This document shows positions 8,211 through 17,346 of a stretch of 64,000 nt of DNA, piece after piece. The position numbers were made by a program, and so were the translations under genes. Below the pieces are notes generated by a model. That model ran no database searches. It saw only the letters and a list, made by a program, of their open reading frames with translations, and was not told where the DNA came from. Origin of the DNA: Planctomycetota bacterium. Lineage in GTDB: Bacteria > Planctomycetota > PLA2. The first letter of the stretch is position 1. Each line of letters starts with the position of its first letter. Location: contig JAJFFH010000061.1 of NCBI GenBank assembly GCA_021776735.1, positions 62,001 through 126,000 of the forward strand. The letters are read 5' to 3'.

Positions 8211-9971
8211 GGTGATTTCGTGCTGGCCTGCTTTGAGGGGGCCGCGCTTGTCCTTTTGGCCGTTCGGCCACTGGATCGTGACTTCGGCGGATTCGTTGTC
8301 GCCCAGGCCGAAAGTCAGGGTCAATTCGCTCTGGCTCAGATACGAACCGCCGGTGCGAACGACGCGGCGCTGTGTGATCGGGCCGGTCTTGGCGTGCACG
8401 ATCGCGCCCAAAGCTTCCGGATTCCTGGTGCCGGGCTGGCGCAGGCGCAGGCGCAGCGAGCGGTTGTTCGTCTTGAGGTCGTTGCGCAGGACAAGCGGGC
8501 GACCGCCGGCGCCGCCGCCGTTGCACGTCGCTACAAAATCCAGGTCACCATCGCCGTCGAGGTCTCCTGCGGCGAGGCCGCGTCCCACGATCTGGCGGGT
8601 CAATCCCGGTCCGGTGCGGCGCGAGACGTCGGCGAACCGCTTGCCCTTGAGGTTGCGAAAGAGCTGCGGGGTCTGCGCGAACGAAAGCTCTTTCTTGAGG
8701 CGGCTCACCGACGGCTCGATGTGACCGTTGGCCAGCACCATGTCGCACCAGCCGTCGAGGTCGGCGTCGGCCATCACGAGACCGAAGGTCAGGGGCGCGA
8801 GCGTGGCGGTTCCGATGCGCGCCGTGCCTGCGTCGTCGCGAAAGATCAGCGGGTCACCGCGCGCGACCGAATACAGCGAGACCATCTCCTCGGAAAAGTT
8901 GCCGATCGCCACGGCCAGTTTGCCGTCGTTGCGCCAGTCCACGACGTCCATGCCCATGCCTGCGCGCGCGCGACCGGTGTCGTCGTAGCCTACGCCCGCC
9001 TTCACGGCGACGTCGACAAAGCTTGCCTCGCCCTGGTTCAGGAACAGGAAGTTCTGCACGGTATCGTTGGCGACAAAGACATCGATCCGGCCGTCGCCGT
9101 CGAAGTCGTCGAGGCACACCGAAAGCGACTTGCCCTTTTCCGCGGTCTTGCTCAGCCCTGACGCAGCGGTCGTGTCGCGAAAACTGCCGTCGGGCTCCTG
9201 CAGAAACAGGCGCGGAGTATCCCCCTCGTAGTTTTGCGGCCGGGTGTAGGCCTTGACGCCGGCGACGAGTTCGGCGTGCACGTCGCTGCCCGGCGACCAC
9301 TTCACGTACGACACCACGATCAGGTCGAGATCGCCGTCGCGGTCCGCGTCGAACCATGCCGCGCCGGTCGACCACGCGTCGCTGCCGGGCACGCCGGCGC
9401 CCGACACGCGCGTGAACTTCCCGCCGCCGTCGTTGCGAAACAAGAGATCCGGTCCGCGCGCGGTGACAAAGACATCGGGATCCCCGTCGGCGTCGTAGTC
9501 CGCGATCGAACAGCCCATGCCGTAACACGGGATCTCGAGGCCCGAGCCCTTCGTCACATCGCGAAACGTCCAGTCGCCCTCGTTGCGATACAGCTTCATC
9601 GTCGGCTGCGGCGCGTCCTCTTCCCACGTCCCGCCCTGGACAAACAGGAGATCTAGATCGCCATCCCCGTCGAAGTCGAACATGCCGACCCCAGAGCCCA
9701 TTGTCTCGGGTAGCCACTTCTTGCCGGCCGCGCCGTTGACGTGGCGAAAGTCGATGCCCGTCTGATTCGTCACGTCAATGAGCTCGACGCCCGCCTCGAC
9801 GACCGTCAACTCCGGCAGACCGGCTTCGATCCGGCCCTTGAACATCGGCGACTTCGGTTTTTCTTCCTCGGCGCAGCCTCGTGCAAGCGCGAGGAATCCG
9901 ATCAACAGGAGGCCGTTGACCAGGCTCCCGGTCACGAAGCTAGCGGTGGATGTGGCGCGGTTGGGCGTCAT
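8199..9971 (-). CDS. CRTAC1-family protein: FG-GAP repeats plus ASPIC/UnbV domain
   Basis: A 590-residue exported protein. After a hydrophobic leader with a possible lipobox (LALARGC) there are repeated calcium-type loops, for example DFDGDGDLD, DYDADGDPD, DADRDGDLD, DFDGDGRID and DLDGDGDLD, typical of an FG-GAP beta-propeller. The last ~85 residues match ASPIC/UnbV (GSYLSQSELTLTFGLGD, then VTIQWPNGQ). Family members are secreted or surface proteins of unsettled role, common in Planctomycetota and Acidobacteriota. The start at ATG 9971 overlaps the cytochrome gene upstream by 32 bp, so the two are translated from one transcript. Confidence 0.85.
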   Translation of the reverse strand: MTPNRATSTASFVTGSLVNGLLLIGFLALARGCAEEEKPKSPMFKGRIEAGLPELTVVEAGVELIDVTNQTGIDFRHVNGAAGKKWLPETMGSGVGMFDFDGDGDLDLLFVQGGTWEEDAPQPTMKLYRNEGDWTFRDVTKGSGLEIPCYGMGCSIADYDADGDPDVFVTARGPDLLFRNDGGGKFTRVSGAGVPGSDAWSTGAAWFDADRDGDLDLIVVSYVKWSPGSDVHAELVAGVKAYTRPQNYEGDTPRLFLQEPDGSFRDTTAASGLSKTAEKGKSLSVCLDDFDGDGRIDVFVANDTVQNFLFLNQGEASFVDVAVKAGVGYDDTGRARAGMGMDVVDWRNDGKLAVAIGNFSEEMVSLYSVARGDPLIFRDDAGTARIGTATLAPLTFGLVMADADLDGWCDMVLANGHIEPSVSRLKKELSFAQTPQLFRNLKGKRFADVSRRTGPGLTRQIVGRGLAAGDLDGDGDLDFVATCNGGGAGGRPLVLRNDLKTNNRSLRLRLRQPGTRNPEALGAIVHAKTGPITQRRVVRTGGSYLSQSELTLTFGLGDNESAEVTIQWPNGQKDKRGPLKAGQHEITRRQ

Positions 9972-12573
9972 GGTTGACAGCGGGGTTTTCGAGCAGGAAC
10001 CGGCGGGCGACCGCCATGGATTCGTTGTCGCGCTTGTACTTGTCAAACGCCTTTTTGGCCTCGGCGGCCTCGGGCTCCCTGCCGAGTTGCCGGTAGATGT
10101 CGAGCCGGCGCTTGTGCGCCTGAAAGTCCTCGGGATCGATCCGCAGCACGTTCAAGAACGCCTGCAGGGAAGCGTCGTACTTCTGCATCTTGTAGCGCAC
10201 CTCGCCGAGCCGGCGCCACACGTCGCGATCCCGGGCAAAGACCCCAAGCGACGCTTCAAACATCTCCTCGGCCTTCTCGAACTCCTCGAGCCGTTGAAAC
10301 AGGCGGCCCCAGAAGTAGGGCCGCTGCGCGTCGCTCGGCGCGACCTCATCGACCTTTTTGAGCAACGGCACGGCCCTGTTCGGCGTGGCGCTCTGAATCC
10401 ACCGGCGCGCCTGGTTGCGGTATCCGTCGGCGCGACCGGGCTGCAGGCGGGCGACCTCGCGAAACGACTCCTCGGCCACATCGAACGCACCCTGCAACAG
10501 GTTCGCGATCCCGTGGTCGTTGTAGCGCATCCAGATCGCCGGCGTCGCCACCGCGGTGGCCGCCTTTGCGCCGACCGGCAGCGTCACAGCACTGGTCGCA
10601 AGCGTCATCACGGGGAGTTCCGGCACGGGCCGCTTGAGCTTGTTAAACACGAACTCGGTATACGTCCGGTTGAACTTGCGCCACATGAGCCGCGCCTCGA
10701 TCCGCAGGTCTTTCGCATCCGCCGGAACGGTGAACGCGTAGCGGGCCACGTCTGCCGTACCTGGACCGACCACGCGCTTGAACGCCGCGGCGTGAAAGTT
10801 CCACGCGTCGCGGTCCGTACCCTCGGTGCCGTCGTGGCGCACCATTACGACGCGGTAGAAGTGCGCCTTCTTGTCCACCCGCCGGTCCTTGCCCATCGCG
10901 CCGCTCTGAAACACGATGCGGTCCCCGTCGAACACCAAAAAGTGCACCCAGCCCTGGTTGGAGTCGTTCGTACCGCCGGGAAACGTGTGCCCGACCCGCC
11001 GGTTGCGCACGACGACATCGACGACGACCTCCTCGCCGGGCGGCAGACCGGGCCGTGCGGCATCGAGCGCGCGCACCATCGAGCCGTCGCGAAACGTCGC
11101 CGCGAAAACGTCGATCGACATTCGGCCGCGCAAGTTGCGCTCCATCTTGTCAAGCATTTCCGTGTCGCCGCGGAGCGCGGGCAGCGCGTTGTTGACCGCC
11201 AGGAACCGGTGCGACCGCACGGTACCGTTGTGCGCCGACACGTCGCCGCGCGTCGCCGCCTCGGGCGGCATGTGGCAGTCCTGGCAGCGGGTCGGCTGTG
11301 CCGGCAGATAGAACGTCCGCGCCGCCCCGTGCGACACCCCGCTGTTTTGCCACGCGTCGTATTCGTCCTGGCCGCGCAGGTATCGGTACCGATTCACCGG
11401 CACGTCCAGCGACACCTTGTGGCACATCATGCAGTACTCGGGCGTTCGAAAAAACGGCTTCATGAACTGCCGTCGGTGCGCCCCGGGCTTGGCCTTGATC
11501 ATCTGGTCGGCGACGTAGCGCCGCCAGCCCGAGTCCGCCTCGTCGAACACGTAGGGCGACGCGGAGAGATCCAGGTTGTAGTTGCCGTTGCCGGCGAGAC
11601 CGTGGCGACGGTCGATCGCGTGGCACGCGATGCAGGTCAGCCCGGCGGTCGCCGCGGGGTCGTCGAGATCGAAGTCCTTTTCGAAGTTGCCCGGAAACAG
11701 CAGCGCCGGATCATGGCAGCCCGCGCACCACTGCGACGCCTTGCGGCCCACGGCCTCGCGCGCCGACTCGACCGCCGCAAGATAGAACGGATTCGAGAGG
11801 CTGGCGTGCCGGTGCGCCGACGCCTGCCACTGCGCGAACACATCCGGATGGCAACGCTTGCACGTCTCGTCACGCATGATCTGATGCGTCTTCGCGAATC
11901 CGCCGGTCGAGGTCGTGGCCAGCGACGGGAAAAACGGCGCCGACGCCGCGGGAAAGTTGTCCGCCAGAAACGGCAGAAACGGATCGGAAAGATCGCCGTC
12001 CGTTTGCTTTGCTCCGTATGGGTTACCCCCGGCTGAGGATCCCTGGGCAACGGGAACGGACGACGATGTTTCCGGCTTGGCGACGGCGTGGGCGGCGAGC
12101 AGCATCCCGGTCAGGAGCAGGGACACCGCGCACGCCCGCAAGACCCGCCGGCGCGGCGGCTTGAAGTGGCCGACGAGCCGGTGCAGTCCGTAGGCGAGCG
12201 GCGCCAGGACGGCGAGGACCTGATGCGCCACCAGTATCCACGCGAACTCGCGCGAGTTGGCCTCGTAGAAGATGTACAGGCCGGACACGAACAGCAGGTA
12301 CGCCGCGGCGGTCAGCGTCAGACCGGAGCTGACGGAGGACCGGTCGAGCAGCTTGCGCACGCGACCCAGGTGCCAGACGATGAAGACCGTGGCGAGGACC
12401 AGAAGCAGCGTGCCGCCCACGAGGTGGGCGATCAGCATCAACTGGTAAAAGACCGTCAGGTCGCGCGTGCCGTCGGTGAGAAACAGGTACGCCGAGTTGG
12501 CCAGCAAGAACAGCGCGAGCCCGATAACCCACTTGAAGAAGCTCCGCTGGCCCGGAGTCAGGATGGTCTGCAT
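9940..12573 (-). CDS. Membrane multihaem cytochrome c with TPR tail
   Basis: An 877-residue protein with three parts. Residues 1-165 hold four to five membrane helices. The middle has five CXXCH haem-attachment motifs in order (CKRCH, CAGCH, CIACH, CMMCH, CQDCH) in a cytochrome c554-like arrangement, followed by a beta-rich domain. The C-terminal ~200 residues are TPR repeats (AEEMFEASLGVFARDRDVWR). It is likely an electron carrier facing the periplasm. Between the membrane part and the first haem, GAKQTDGDLSDPF is encoded by a copy of the dispersed 13-mer. It is co-transcribed with the CRTAC1 gene, a pairing that suggests joint export or function. Confidence 0.85.
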   Translation of the reverse strand: MQTILTPGQRSFFKWVIGLALFLLANSAYLFLTDGTRDLTVFYQLMLIAHLVGGTLLLVLATVFIVWHLGRVRKLLDRSSVSSGLTLTAAAYLLFVSGLYIFYEANSREFAWILVAHQVLAVLAPLAYGLHRLVGHFKPPRRRVLRACAVSLLLTGMLLAAHAVAKPETSSSVPVAQGSSAGGNPYGAKQTDGDLSDPFLPFLADNFPAASAPFFPSLATTSTGGFAKTHQIMRDETCKRCHPDVFAQWQASAHRHASLSNPFYLAAVESAREAVGRKASQWCAGCHDPALLFPGNFEKDFDLDDPAATAGLTCIACHAIDRRHGLAGNGNYNLDLSASPYVFDEADSGWRRYVADQMIKAKPGAHRRQFMKPFFRTPEYCMMCHKVSLDVPVNRYRYLRGQDEYDAWQNSGVSHGAARTFYLPAQPTRCQDCHMPPEAATRGDVSAHNGTVRSHRFLAVNNALPALRGDTEMLDKMERNLRGRMSIDVFAATFRDGSMVRALDAARPGLPPGEEVVVDVVVRNRRVGHTFPGGTNDSNQGWVHFLVFDGDRIVFQSGAMGKDRRVDKKAHFYRVVMVRHDGTEGTDRDAWNFHAAAFKRVVGPGTADVARYAFTVPADAKDLRIEARLMWRKFNRTYTEFVFNKLKRPVPELPVMTLATSAVTLPVGAKAATAVATPAIWMRYNDHGIANLLQGAFDVAEESFREVARLQPGRADGYRNQARRWIQSATPNRAVPLLKKVDEVAPSDAQRPYFWGRLFQRLEEFEKAEEMFEASLGVFARDRDVWRRLGEVRYKMQKYDASLQAFLNVLRIDPEDFQAHKRRLDIYRQLGREPEAAEAKKAFDKYKRDNESMAVARRFLLENPAVNHDAQPRHIHR
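11991..12003 (-). repeat. 13-mer word, variant copy
   Basis: Minus-strand ACGGACGGCGATC in the AAAGCAA-flanked subtype, inside the linker of the cytochrome gene (reads TDGD). Confidence 0.7.
12056..12068 (+). repeat. 13-mer word, variant copy
   Basis: ACGGACGACGATG followed by TTTCC, one mismatch. It is in opposite orientation to 11991-12003 and 52 bp away, so the linker segment of the cytochrome is bounded by outward-facing copies. Confidence 0.55.
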
Positions 12574-12653
12574 CAGAACTTCAGTCGAGCGCCGGACCCG
12601 TCATTGCATAATCCGATACGACGCGAACCGGGTCGCGGGCCGCGAAAACCGCG

Positions 12654-12929
12654 CTAGCGCAGCTCACCGAGGCGCGAGACGTCGGCGATCTCCCCCGCGG
12701 GCACGCGCAGCATGTCGTGTTTCTTGAAAACGCCGTACTTGACGGCGAAGTCGAGGTAGTCCGCGGTCGTCTTGCCATCCTGGCCGTCGTCGTGCTGGTC
12801 GACGTCCATCAGGACGATGCCTTCGTCGGTCCGCGTGTCGCAGCGCCCGACGTAGACGCGCGGGCCGTGCGTGCGCACGACCACCGTCATCCCGTGCAGC
12901 TCGCCCTTGTCGTCGTGAAACGTGCCCAT
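12654..12929 (-). CDS. Small conserved-looking protein of unknown function
   Basis: A 91-residue soluble protein (MGTFHDDKGELHGMTVVVRT at the start) with acidic patches and VYVGRCDTRTDEGIVLMDVD. It has the feel of a small beta-barrel or RNA-binding fold, but no family is recognised. ATG 12929 is chosen because AAGGA lies seven bases upstream. It begins 20 bp after the stop of the bacilliredoxin gene, so the two probably share a transcript. Confidence 0.6.
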   Translation of the reverse strand: MGTFHDDKGELHGMTVVVRTHGPRVYVGRCDTRTDEGIVLMDVDQHDDGQDGKTTADYLDFAVKYGVFKKHDMLRVPAGEIADVSRLGELR

Positions 12930-12949
12930 CAGCGATTCCTTCAGAAGCG

Positions 12950-13369
12950 CTAGGCGCAAAACTCGTCGAATGCGGTGACGAGCTCGAACGCCACGCTCGG
13001 CGGGTCGCGCCCCTCGATCATGTGGCGCGGCATGTAGTACACCGCCTCGCCGTTCCTGAAGAGCACCGCAGACGGGCTACTGGGCGGAAACTGGCTGAAA
13101 TGGCTGCGCGCCTTGGCGGTGGCCTCGGCGTGCTGGCCGGCGAACACGGTCGCGACGCGATCCGGCTTCTTGTCGTTGCCGAGCGCCACCCGCAGGCCGG
13201 GCCGGGCACTCCCTGCGGCGCACCCACAAACGGAGTTGACAAACAGAAGCACGGTTCCGTCCCGGGCGTTCAGGAAGTCATCGACCTCCTGTCCGGTGGT
13301 GAGTTCGGCGGCGCCCATCTCGACCATTTCCTGGCGCATGGGCGCGACGAGTTGCGGGTCATACGGCAT
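12950..13369 (-). CDS. Bacilliredoxin, BrxA/BrxB (YphP/YqiW) family
   Basis: About 139 residues. Bacilliredoxins remove bacillithiol or similar low-molecular-weight thiols from oxidised cytoplasmic proteins. The redox motif is C-G-C in LFVNSVCGCAAGSARPGL, and further family sequence follows (TVFAGQHAEATAKAR, FPPSSPSAVLF, RHMIEG). The start at ATG 13369 gives the family-typical MPYDPQLVAPMR; ATG 13378 three codons upstream is an alternative. Function is assigned by family; the thiol used by this organism is unknown. Confidence 0.9.
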   Translation of the reverse strand: MPYDPQLVAPMRQEMVEMGAAELTTGQEVDDFLNARDGTVLLFVNSVCGCAAGSARPGLRVALGNDKKPDRVATVFAGQHAEATAKARSHFSQFPPSSPSAVLFRNGEAVYYMPRHMIEGRDPPSVAFELVTAFDEFCA

Positions 13370-13744
13370 GGCGGCCATGCTACTAGCCGGCATTATTCAT
13401 GTCCACGTGTCGGACCAATGCGGACGCGTAGAGTGGGTTTTGGACGGCACCGGTGCCGTTCGCCTGTTCCGGCCATCCGTTCTCGGATTCGCCCGTTTCC
13501 CTCGGCCATGGCGTTCCGACGGCCTACAGGCACGGACGGCGATGCTTTTTACTGACAGTATCGGGGCCGGCACAGGTTGGACAGCGCGCGCGCCGCCGCC
13601 CCCGCACCCCCCCTTTTTTGCATCTGAAGGCATTTTTCAGGCTCCTTTCGACGGAAATCCACCTTCGAGACAGCTGCGCCGCGAGGCCGTTTGCGCTTCG
13701 GCCGTGTTGTGGTTCATTTGCCAGTGGCAGGGAATCGGGAGAAC
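13370..13744. other. Intergenic region with a 13-mer copy and a C/T-rich tract
   Basis: 375 bp between divergent genes. It holds the exact 13-mer at 13532 and a tract of C then T (CCCCCGCACCCCCCC then TTTTTT, about 13599-13619). CGGCACCGGTGCCG at about 13445-13458 is a perfect palindrome. No open frame with coding character was found. Confidence 0.5.
13532..13544 (+). repeat. 13-mer word, exact copy
   Basis: ACGGACGGCGATG followed by CTTTTTA in the intergenic region between the bacilliredoxin and HD-GYP-partner genes. Confidence 0.85.
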
Positions 13745-15673
13745 GTGCAGCAGGGTAAACAGGGAACATCCAACTTCGGGAAGAGCGACGCCAAGTCGGC
13801 GCGCGCCCCGGCCGTGGTCGATCCGCGGCTGCTCCGGGCGCTTCTTTCCGTGCCGCGCGTGCTGCGTCTCTATCCGACCGGGCACCAGCGCGTGGAAGCG
13901 CAGTTGGCCCAGTTGGAGCAGGCGCTGGCGCTCCGGTTCGGAGACGAATGCCAGCCGCTGCACTTTGTCGTTCGCGGCGGGCAGCTCGAGCTGAACGGCG
14001 AAGAGCCTTCCTGCTCCCCGGAGCTTGCGGGGGAACTCGCGTTCAAGCTCCGCCGCCGGCGCATCCGCATGCTGACGTTGCGGCCGGGGGTCCAGCGCAG
14101 GGAGCTGGAGCGCGTGGCCGAGATGATTGCCCTCGACCACAAGGAGCTCCTGCGAGCCGGCGGGCCGGTCCAGTACCTGTCGCCGGACGGCGACGACGCG
14201 ACGGCGCATGTGGAAGTGCGGCTCTTCCAGGGCGCCGGCGGCGATGGTGACGGCGACGGTCTGTCCCGCATCGCCGCCGTCGTGGCCCAGACTCTCGCCT
14301 CGGACGAGACCCTGAGCCGCCTCGAGCGGATCCGGGCCGCCATCGCCGACCAAACCAGGGACGACGCCATCGCGGTCGAGGCACAGGCCGAGTTCGAGGA
14401 CGTGCTGCACGACTTCTTGGCCCGGCCGGAATGGGAAGGCCTCTCCGAACCGGAGGCGAAACGGGCCCTGCTGGGGTTCCTCGACCTCCTGGAGCACACC
14501 CTGGCCGGCCGACCCGGCGACGGTTACCGCGCCCGCATCGACAGCCTCAAGTCGTTTTTCAGGAGCCTCGATCCCGACGACCTGGCCCGCGGCTCGGACC
14601 GGGGCGCGGCCGGGGCTGGGGACGGCGACGGCGACGGCGACGACGATCTCAGCGAATCGAACGCCGTGTCGTATGACGCCGAGGGTGTGGACGAGTTCCT
14701 CGGGGATGTGGCGAACGCCGGGGACTCCGTCCGCTCCGTCCGCCGCGAGATGGACGAACACTGCCACGAGGAAAACGCGCTCCTGATTCTTTGCGAACTC
14801 ATGGTTGCGGCGAGCAACCAGGCGAAGTACCAGGAGCGGCGCGACATGTTCCTGGGCGCGATCTCGGGGCGAGCCTGGTCCAGCCGGTCGCTCGCCCGCG
14901 TCCTCCGCTTCATGGTGATCGAGATGAAGCCGGTGGGCTTCGAGACCAACGACTCTCTCGTGCAGGCGGTGTTCACGACCACGGACGACGAGGAGGCGCT
15001 CGTCTTGTTTCTCGCCTCGATGAGCAGCCGGCAGGATCTGGCGCGGCCGATTCTCGCCCAGCTCGCGAAACGTCCGGACCCGTTCCCTCTCCTCGTACGC
15101 CTTTTGCGCGCGCCCCTCCTGGAGTCGTTCCGTCCCGCGCTGACGGACCGACTCCTGGAGACGGCGATCGCGCGCCAGGAGGCGTTGAACCGCTGGGCAC
15201 TCAAGAACCGCTCGGCCTTCTTTCGGCCCGAGGTCTTTGCTCCGCTCTTCCGGCGCGGCACGGAACTCGTCGGGCCGATCGCGAAGGAAATCCTCGCGCG
15301 GGGCCCGTCGCGCGACCGCGTGGAGCTCATCTCCCGCCTGCGTCGCGACGGCTCGTCGAAAGCGCTGCGCATCCTCGTGATCGGCATGCCCTTCGGCGGC
15401 GGCAACTGCGACCGCGAACTGCTGCGCGCGCTCGGCTCATTCGACCATCCGCTCGCCGTCGGAGCGCTGCGGGAGGTCGTGCACCGTTCCAACACCGGAG
15501 AGCTGCGTTCGGCCGAGGCAAGCGCGGCGCTGCATTCGCTGAGCCGAATGACCCGGAAGGAAAGTCTCGACTTCATCCACGAAGTGGCCGGGGCACGACG
15601 CCTCGGGATTCCCTTGTACCGCGACGGGCTCCGACGGCTCGCCGCAAACATCCTGGTGGAGTTCGAAGGATGA
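13745..15673 (+). CDS. Large helical protein partnered with the HD-GYP gene
   Basis: About 642 residues, cytoplasmic, with no recognised catalytic motif. An N-terminal helical region (LLRALLSVPRVLRLYPTGHQ) is reminiscent of the start of the following HD-GYP protein (LAARRIYAPGHSRIEG), so both may share a sensory module. Asp/Gly-rich linkers (GAGGDGDGDG and AGAGDGDGDGDD) separate helical domains, and the C-terminal part is HEAT-like. The start is uncertain: GTG 13745 has GGGAG just upstream, while a TTG at 13691 would add 18 residues. The stop overlaps the next start as ATGA, implying translational coupling. Confidence 0.65.
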   Translation: MQQGKQGTSNFGKSDAKSARAPAVVDPRLLRALLSVPRVLRLYPTGHQRVEAQLAQLEQALALRFGDECQPLHFVVRGGQLELNGEEPSCSPELAGELAFKLRRRRIRMLTLRPGVQRRELERVAEMIALDHKELLRAGGPVQYLSPDGDDATAHVEVRLFQGAGGDGDGDGLSRIAAVVAQTLASDETLSRLERIRAAIADQTRDDAIAVEAQAEFEDVLHDFLARPEWEGLSEPEAKRALLGFLDLLEHTLAGRPGDGYRARIDSLKSFFRSLDPDDLARGSDRGAAGAGDGDGDGDDDLSESNAVSYDAEGVDEFLGDVANAGDSVRSVRREMDEHCHEENALLILCELMVAASNQAKYQERRDMFLGAISGRAWSSRSLARVLRFMVIEMKPVGFETNDSLVQAVFTTTDDEEALVLFLASMSSRQDLARPILAQLAKRPDPFPLLVRLLRAPLLESFRPALTDRLLETAIARQEALNRWALKNRSAFFRPEVFAPLFRRGTELVGPIAKEILARGPSRDRVELISRLRRDGSSKALRILVIGMPFGGGNCDRELLRALGSFDHPLAVGALREVVHRSNTGELRSAEASAALHSLSRMTRKESLDFIHEVAGARRLGIPLYRDGLRRLAANILVEFEG

Positions 15674-17073
15674 ACGACACGGCAATTCAACTCGACCTTG
15701 AGCACGCAGAGCTGCTCGCAACCGGCCTGGCCGGCACCTTGGCCGCGCGGCGAATCTACGCGCCGGGCCATTCACGCATCGAAGGCGCCATCCGCGGCTT
15801 TCTCGGCTCGCTCAAGGCCGTCACTGCGGCGGGCGAGCAGTTCCGGGTGACGACCGCGGCCGGCCTGCTGACCTACGCCGGCGTACCCCTGTGCGCGGGC
15901 CATGGTTCCGTACGCCAACTGGCCGGTCTGCTCGCGAGCCGCAAGGTCGGCGGCATCGAGTTCGGCGCGGCTGTCGGCCCCGACTCCTTGCGTTCGTTCA
16001 TCGAATGGGTCGTCGATGGCAACCCGAGGCCTGCCGATGAGTGCAATTGGGCGGGAATCACGCTCCTGGCCGACGGCGCCGGGGAGGGCGGCGACGACGA
16101 GCAAGCGCGGCGGGTGGTCGAGTCTTTCCGCGAATTCGGCGTGGCGCAACAGGTGCGCGAAGCGTCCGTCGAGGTGATCGAACACGTCCTCGACGACGTG
16201 CGCCTCGGCCGCGACGTTGACTTCCGCGAGATCGTGGAGCTCACCCAGTGGGTCGCCGAGGCCGCCCACAGCGAGGGCACGCGGCTCGTCGCCACGACCC
16301 AGCGCATCATGGGCGACGCTTACACGCTCAACCACTCGGTCAACGTCTTCCTGATTTCCACGTCGCTGCTCCAACCGTTCGCCCGCGACCGCAAGCAGCT
16401 CGCCCGTTTCAGTCAGGCGGCACTACTCCACGACGTCGGCAAGACGCTCGTCCCGCGCGAGATCCTCTACAAGCAGGGCAAGCTCACCGACGAGGAGTTC
16501 GAGCAGGTCAAGCTGCATCCGGAACTCGGGGCGGAAATCCTGGCGCGCAACCCGCACATCGATCCGCTCTCGATCGAGGTCGCGTATTGCCACCACATGC
16601 GCGAAAACGGCCACGGTTATCCCACGCCGAGCCTGCCCATCAGGCCCGGCCCGGTTTCGCGCATCGTCCAGGTCTCGGACATGTTCGAGGCGCTGACCGC
16701 GCACCGTCCCTACAAGGAGGGCATGAGCGCGGAGCGGGCGGTGCGCACGATCGGAAGCATGAAGGGCATGGAGGCGCGCCAAGACGCGCTTGCCACGCTG
16801 ATCCGCCGCCTCACCATCTCGCCTCCGGGCTCGGAGGTCTCACTCCACACCGGCGAACGCGGCGTGGTGATCGAGGCCTATCCGGACGCCCCGCACCATC
16901 CCCGCGTGCGCATCATGACGGACGAATCCGGCCGCACACTGGCGTCCCCGCTGGACCTCGACCTTCGTGACCGTATCGAGGAAGACGATCGCCCGATCGA
17001 CAAGGTCCACCTGAAACCGGGCATGGTAAGAACCGGCCGAGAAGCCGCCGCCGCATCCCTCACGGTCCGGTAG
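15670..17073 (+). CDS. HD-GYP domain phosphodiesterase-like protein
   Basis: 467 residues. The C-terminal half is an HD-GYP domain, a family that hydrolyses cyclic di-GMP: LLHDVGKTLVPREILY supplies the HD pair and HHMRENGHGYPTPSLP contains the GYP motif. ATTQRIMGDAYTLNHSVNVF is the preceding conserved helix. The N-terminal ~180 residues resemble the start of the upstream protein and may sense a partner or ligand. No receiver domain is present. The ATGA overlap with the preceding gene argues that the two proteins act together. Confidence 0.88.
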   Translation: MNDTAIQLDLEHAELLATGLAGTLAARRIYAPGHSRIEGAIRGFLGSLKAVTAAGEQFRVTTAAGLLTYAGVPLCAGHGSVRQLAGLLASRKVGGIEFGAAVGPDSLRSFIEWVVDGNPRPADECNWAGITLLADGAGEGGDDEQARRVVESFREFGVAQQVREASVEVIEHVLDDVRLGRDVDFREIVELTQWVAEAAHSEGTRLVATTQRIMGDAYTLNHSVNVFLISTSLLQPFARDRKQLARFSQAALLHDVGKTLVPREILYKQGKLTDEEFEQVKLHPELGAEILARNPHIDPLSIEVAYCHHMRENGHGYPTPSLPIRPGPVSRIVQVSDMFEALTAHRPYKEGMSAERAVRTIGSMKGMEARQDALATLIRRLTISPPGSEVSLHTGERGVVIEAYPDAPHHPRVRIMTDESGRTLASPLDLDLRDRIEEDDRPIDKVHLKPGMVRTGREAAAASLTVR

Positions 17074-17258
17074 CGCCGCCGCCGCGGACGCGAGCTAACG
17101 CCGCCGCCGAGAAGGGACGCTGCTACCGAGCTCGCTCTGCTACCGGATCGCTGGCGTATGCAGCCTCTAGAAGGTTGCTGCTCTGGCATCCCATACCGAG
17201 CCTGGCGAGCGGGCAAGCCGCACGAAATCCGGGGGGGGACAAGACCGGGCGTCAGCTG

Positions 17259-17271
17259 ACGGACGGCGATG
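17259..17271 (+). repeat. 13-mer word, exact copy
   Basis: ACGGACGGCGATG with a GCTG left flank, in the 273-bp gap after the HD-GYP gene. The rest of that gap shows no other feature. Confidence 0.85.
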
Positions 17272-17346
17272 CACAGGGCGGACGCGTGGCGGGCATCCGC
17301 AAGCAGGAGCAGCGGGCAATGTCGTTCGGGATCGGATACTGGTGGG

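Noticed and set aside
8541-9700. Many GCCGTC/CGTCGCCGTCG strings resembling the 13-mer
   Set aside because: They encode the DGDGD calcium loops of the FG-GAP repeats and do not match the word beyond seven or eight bases.
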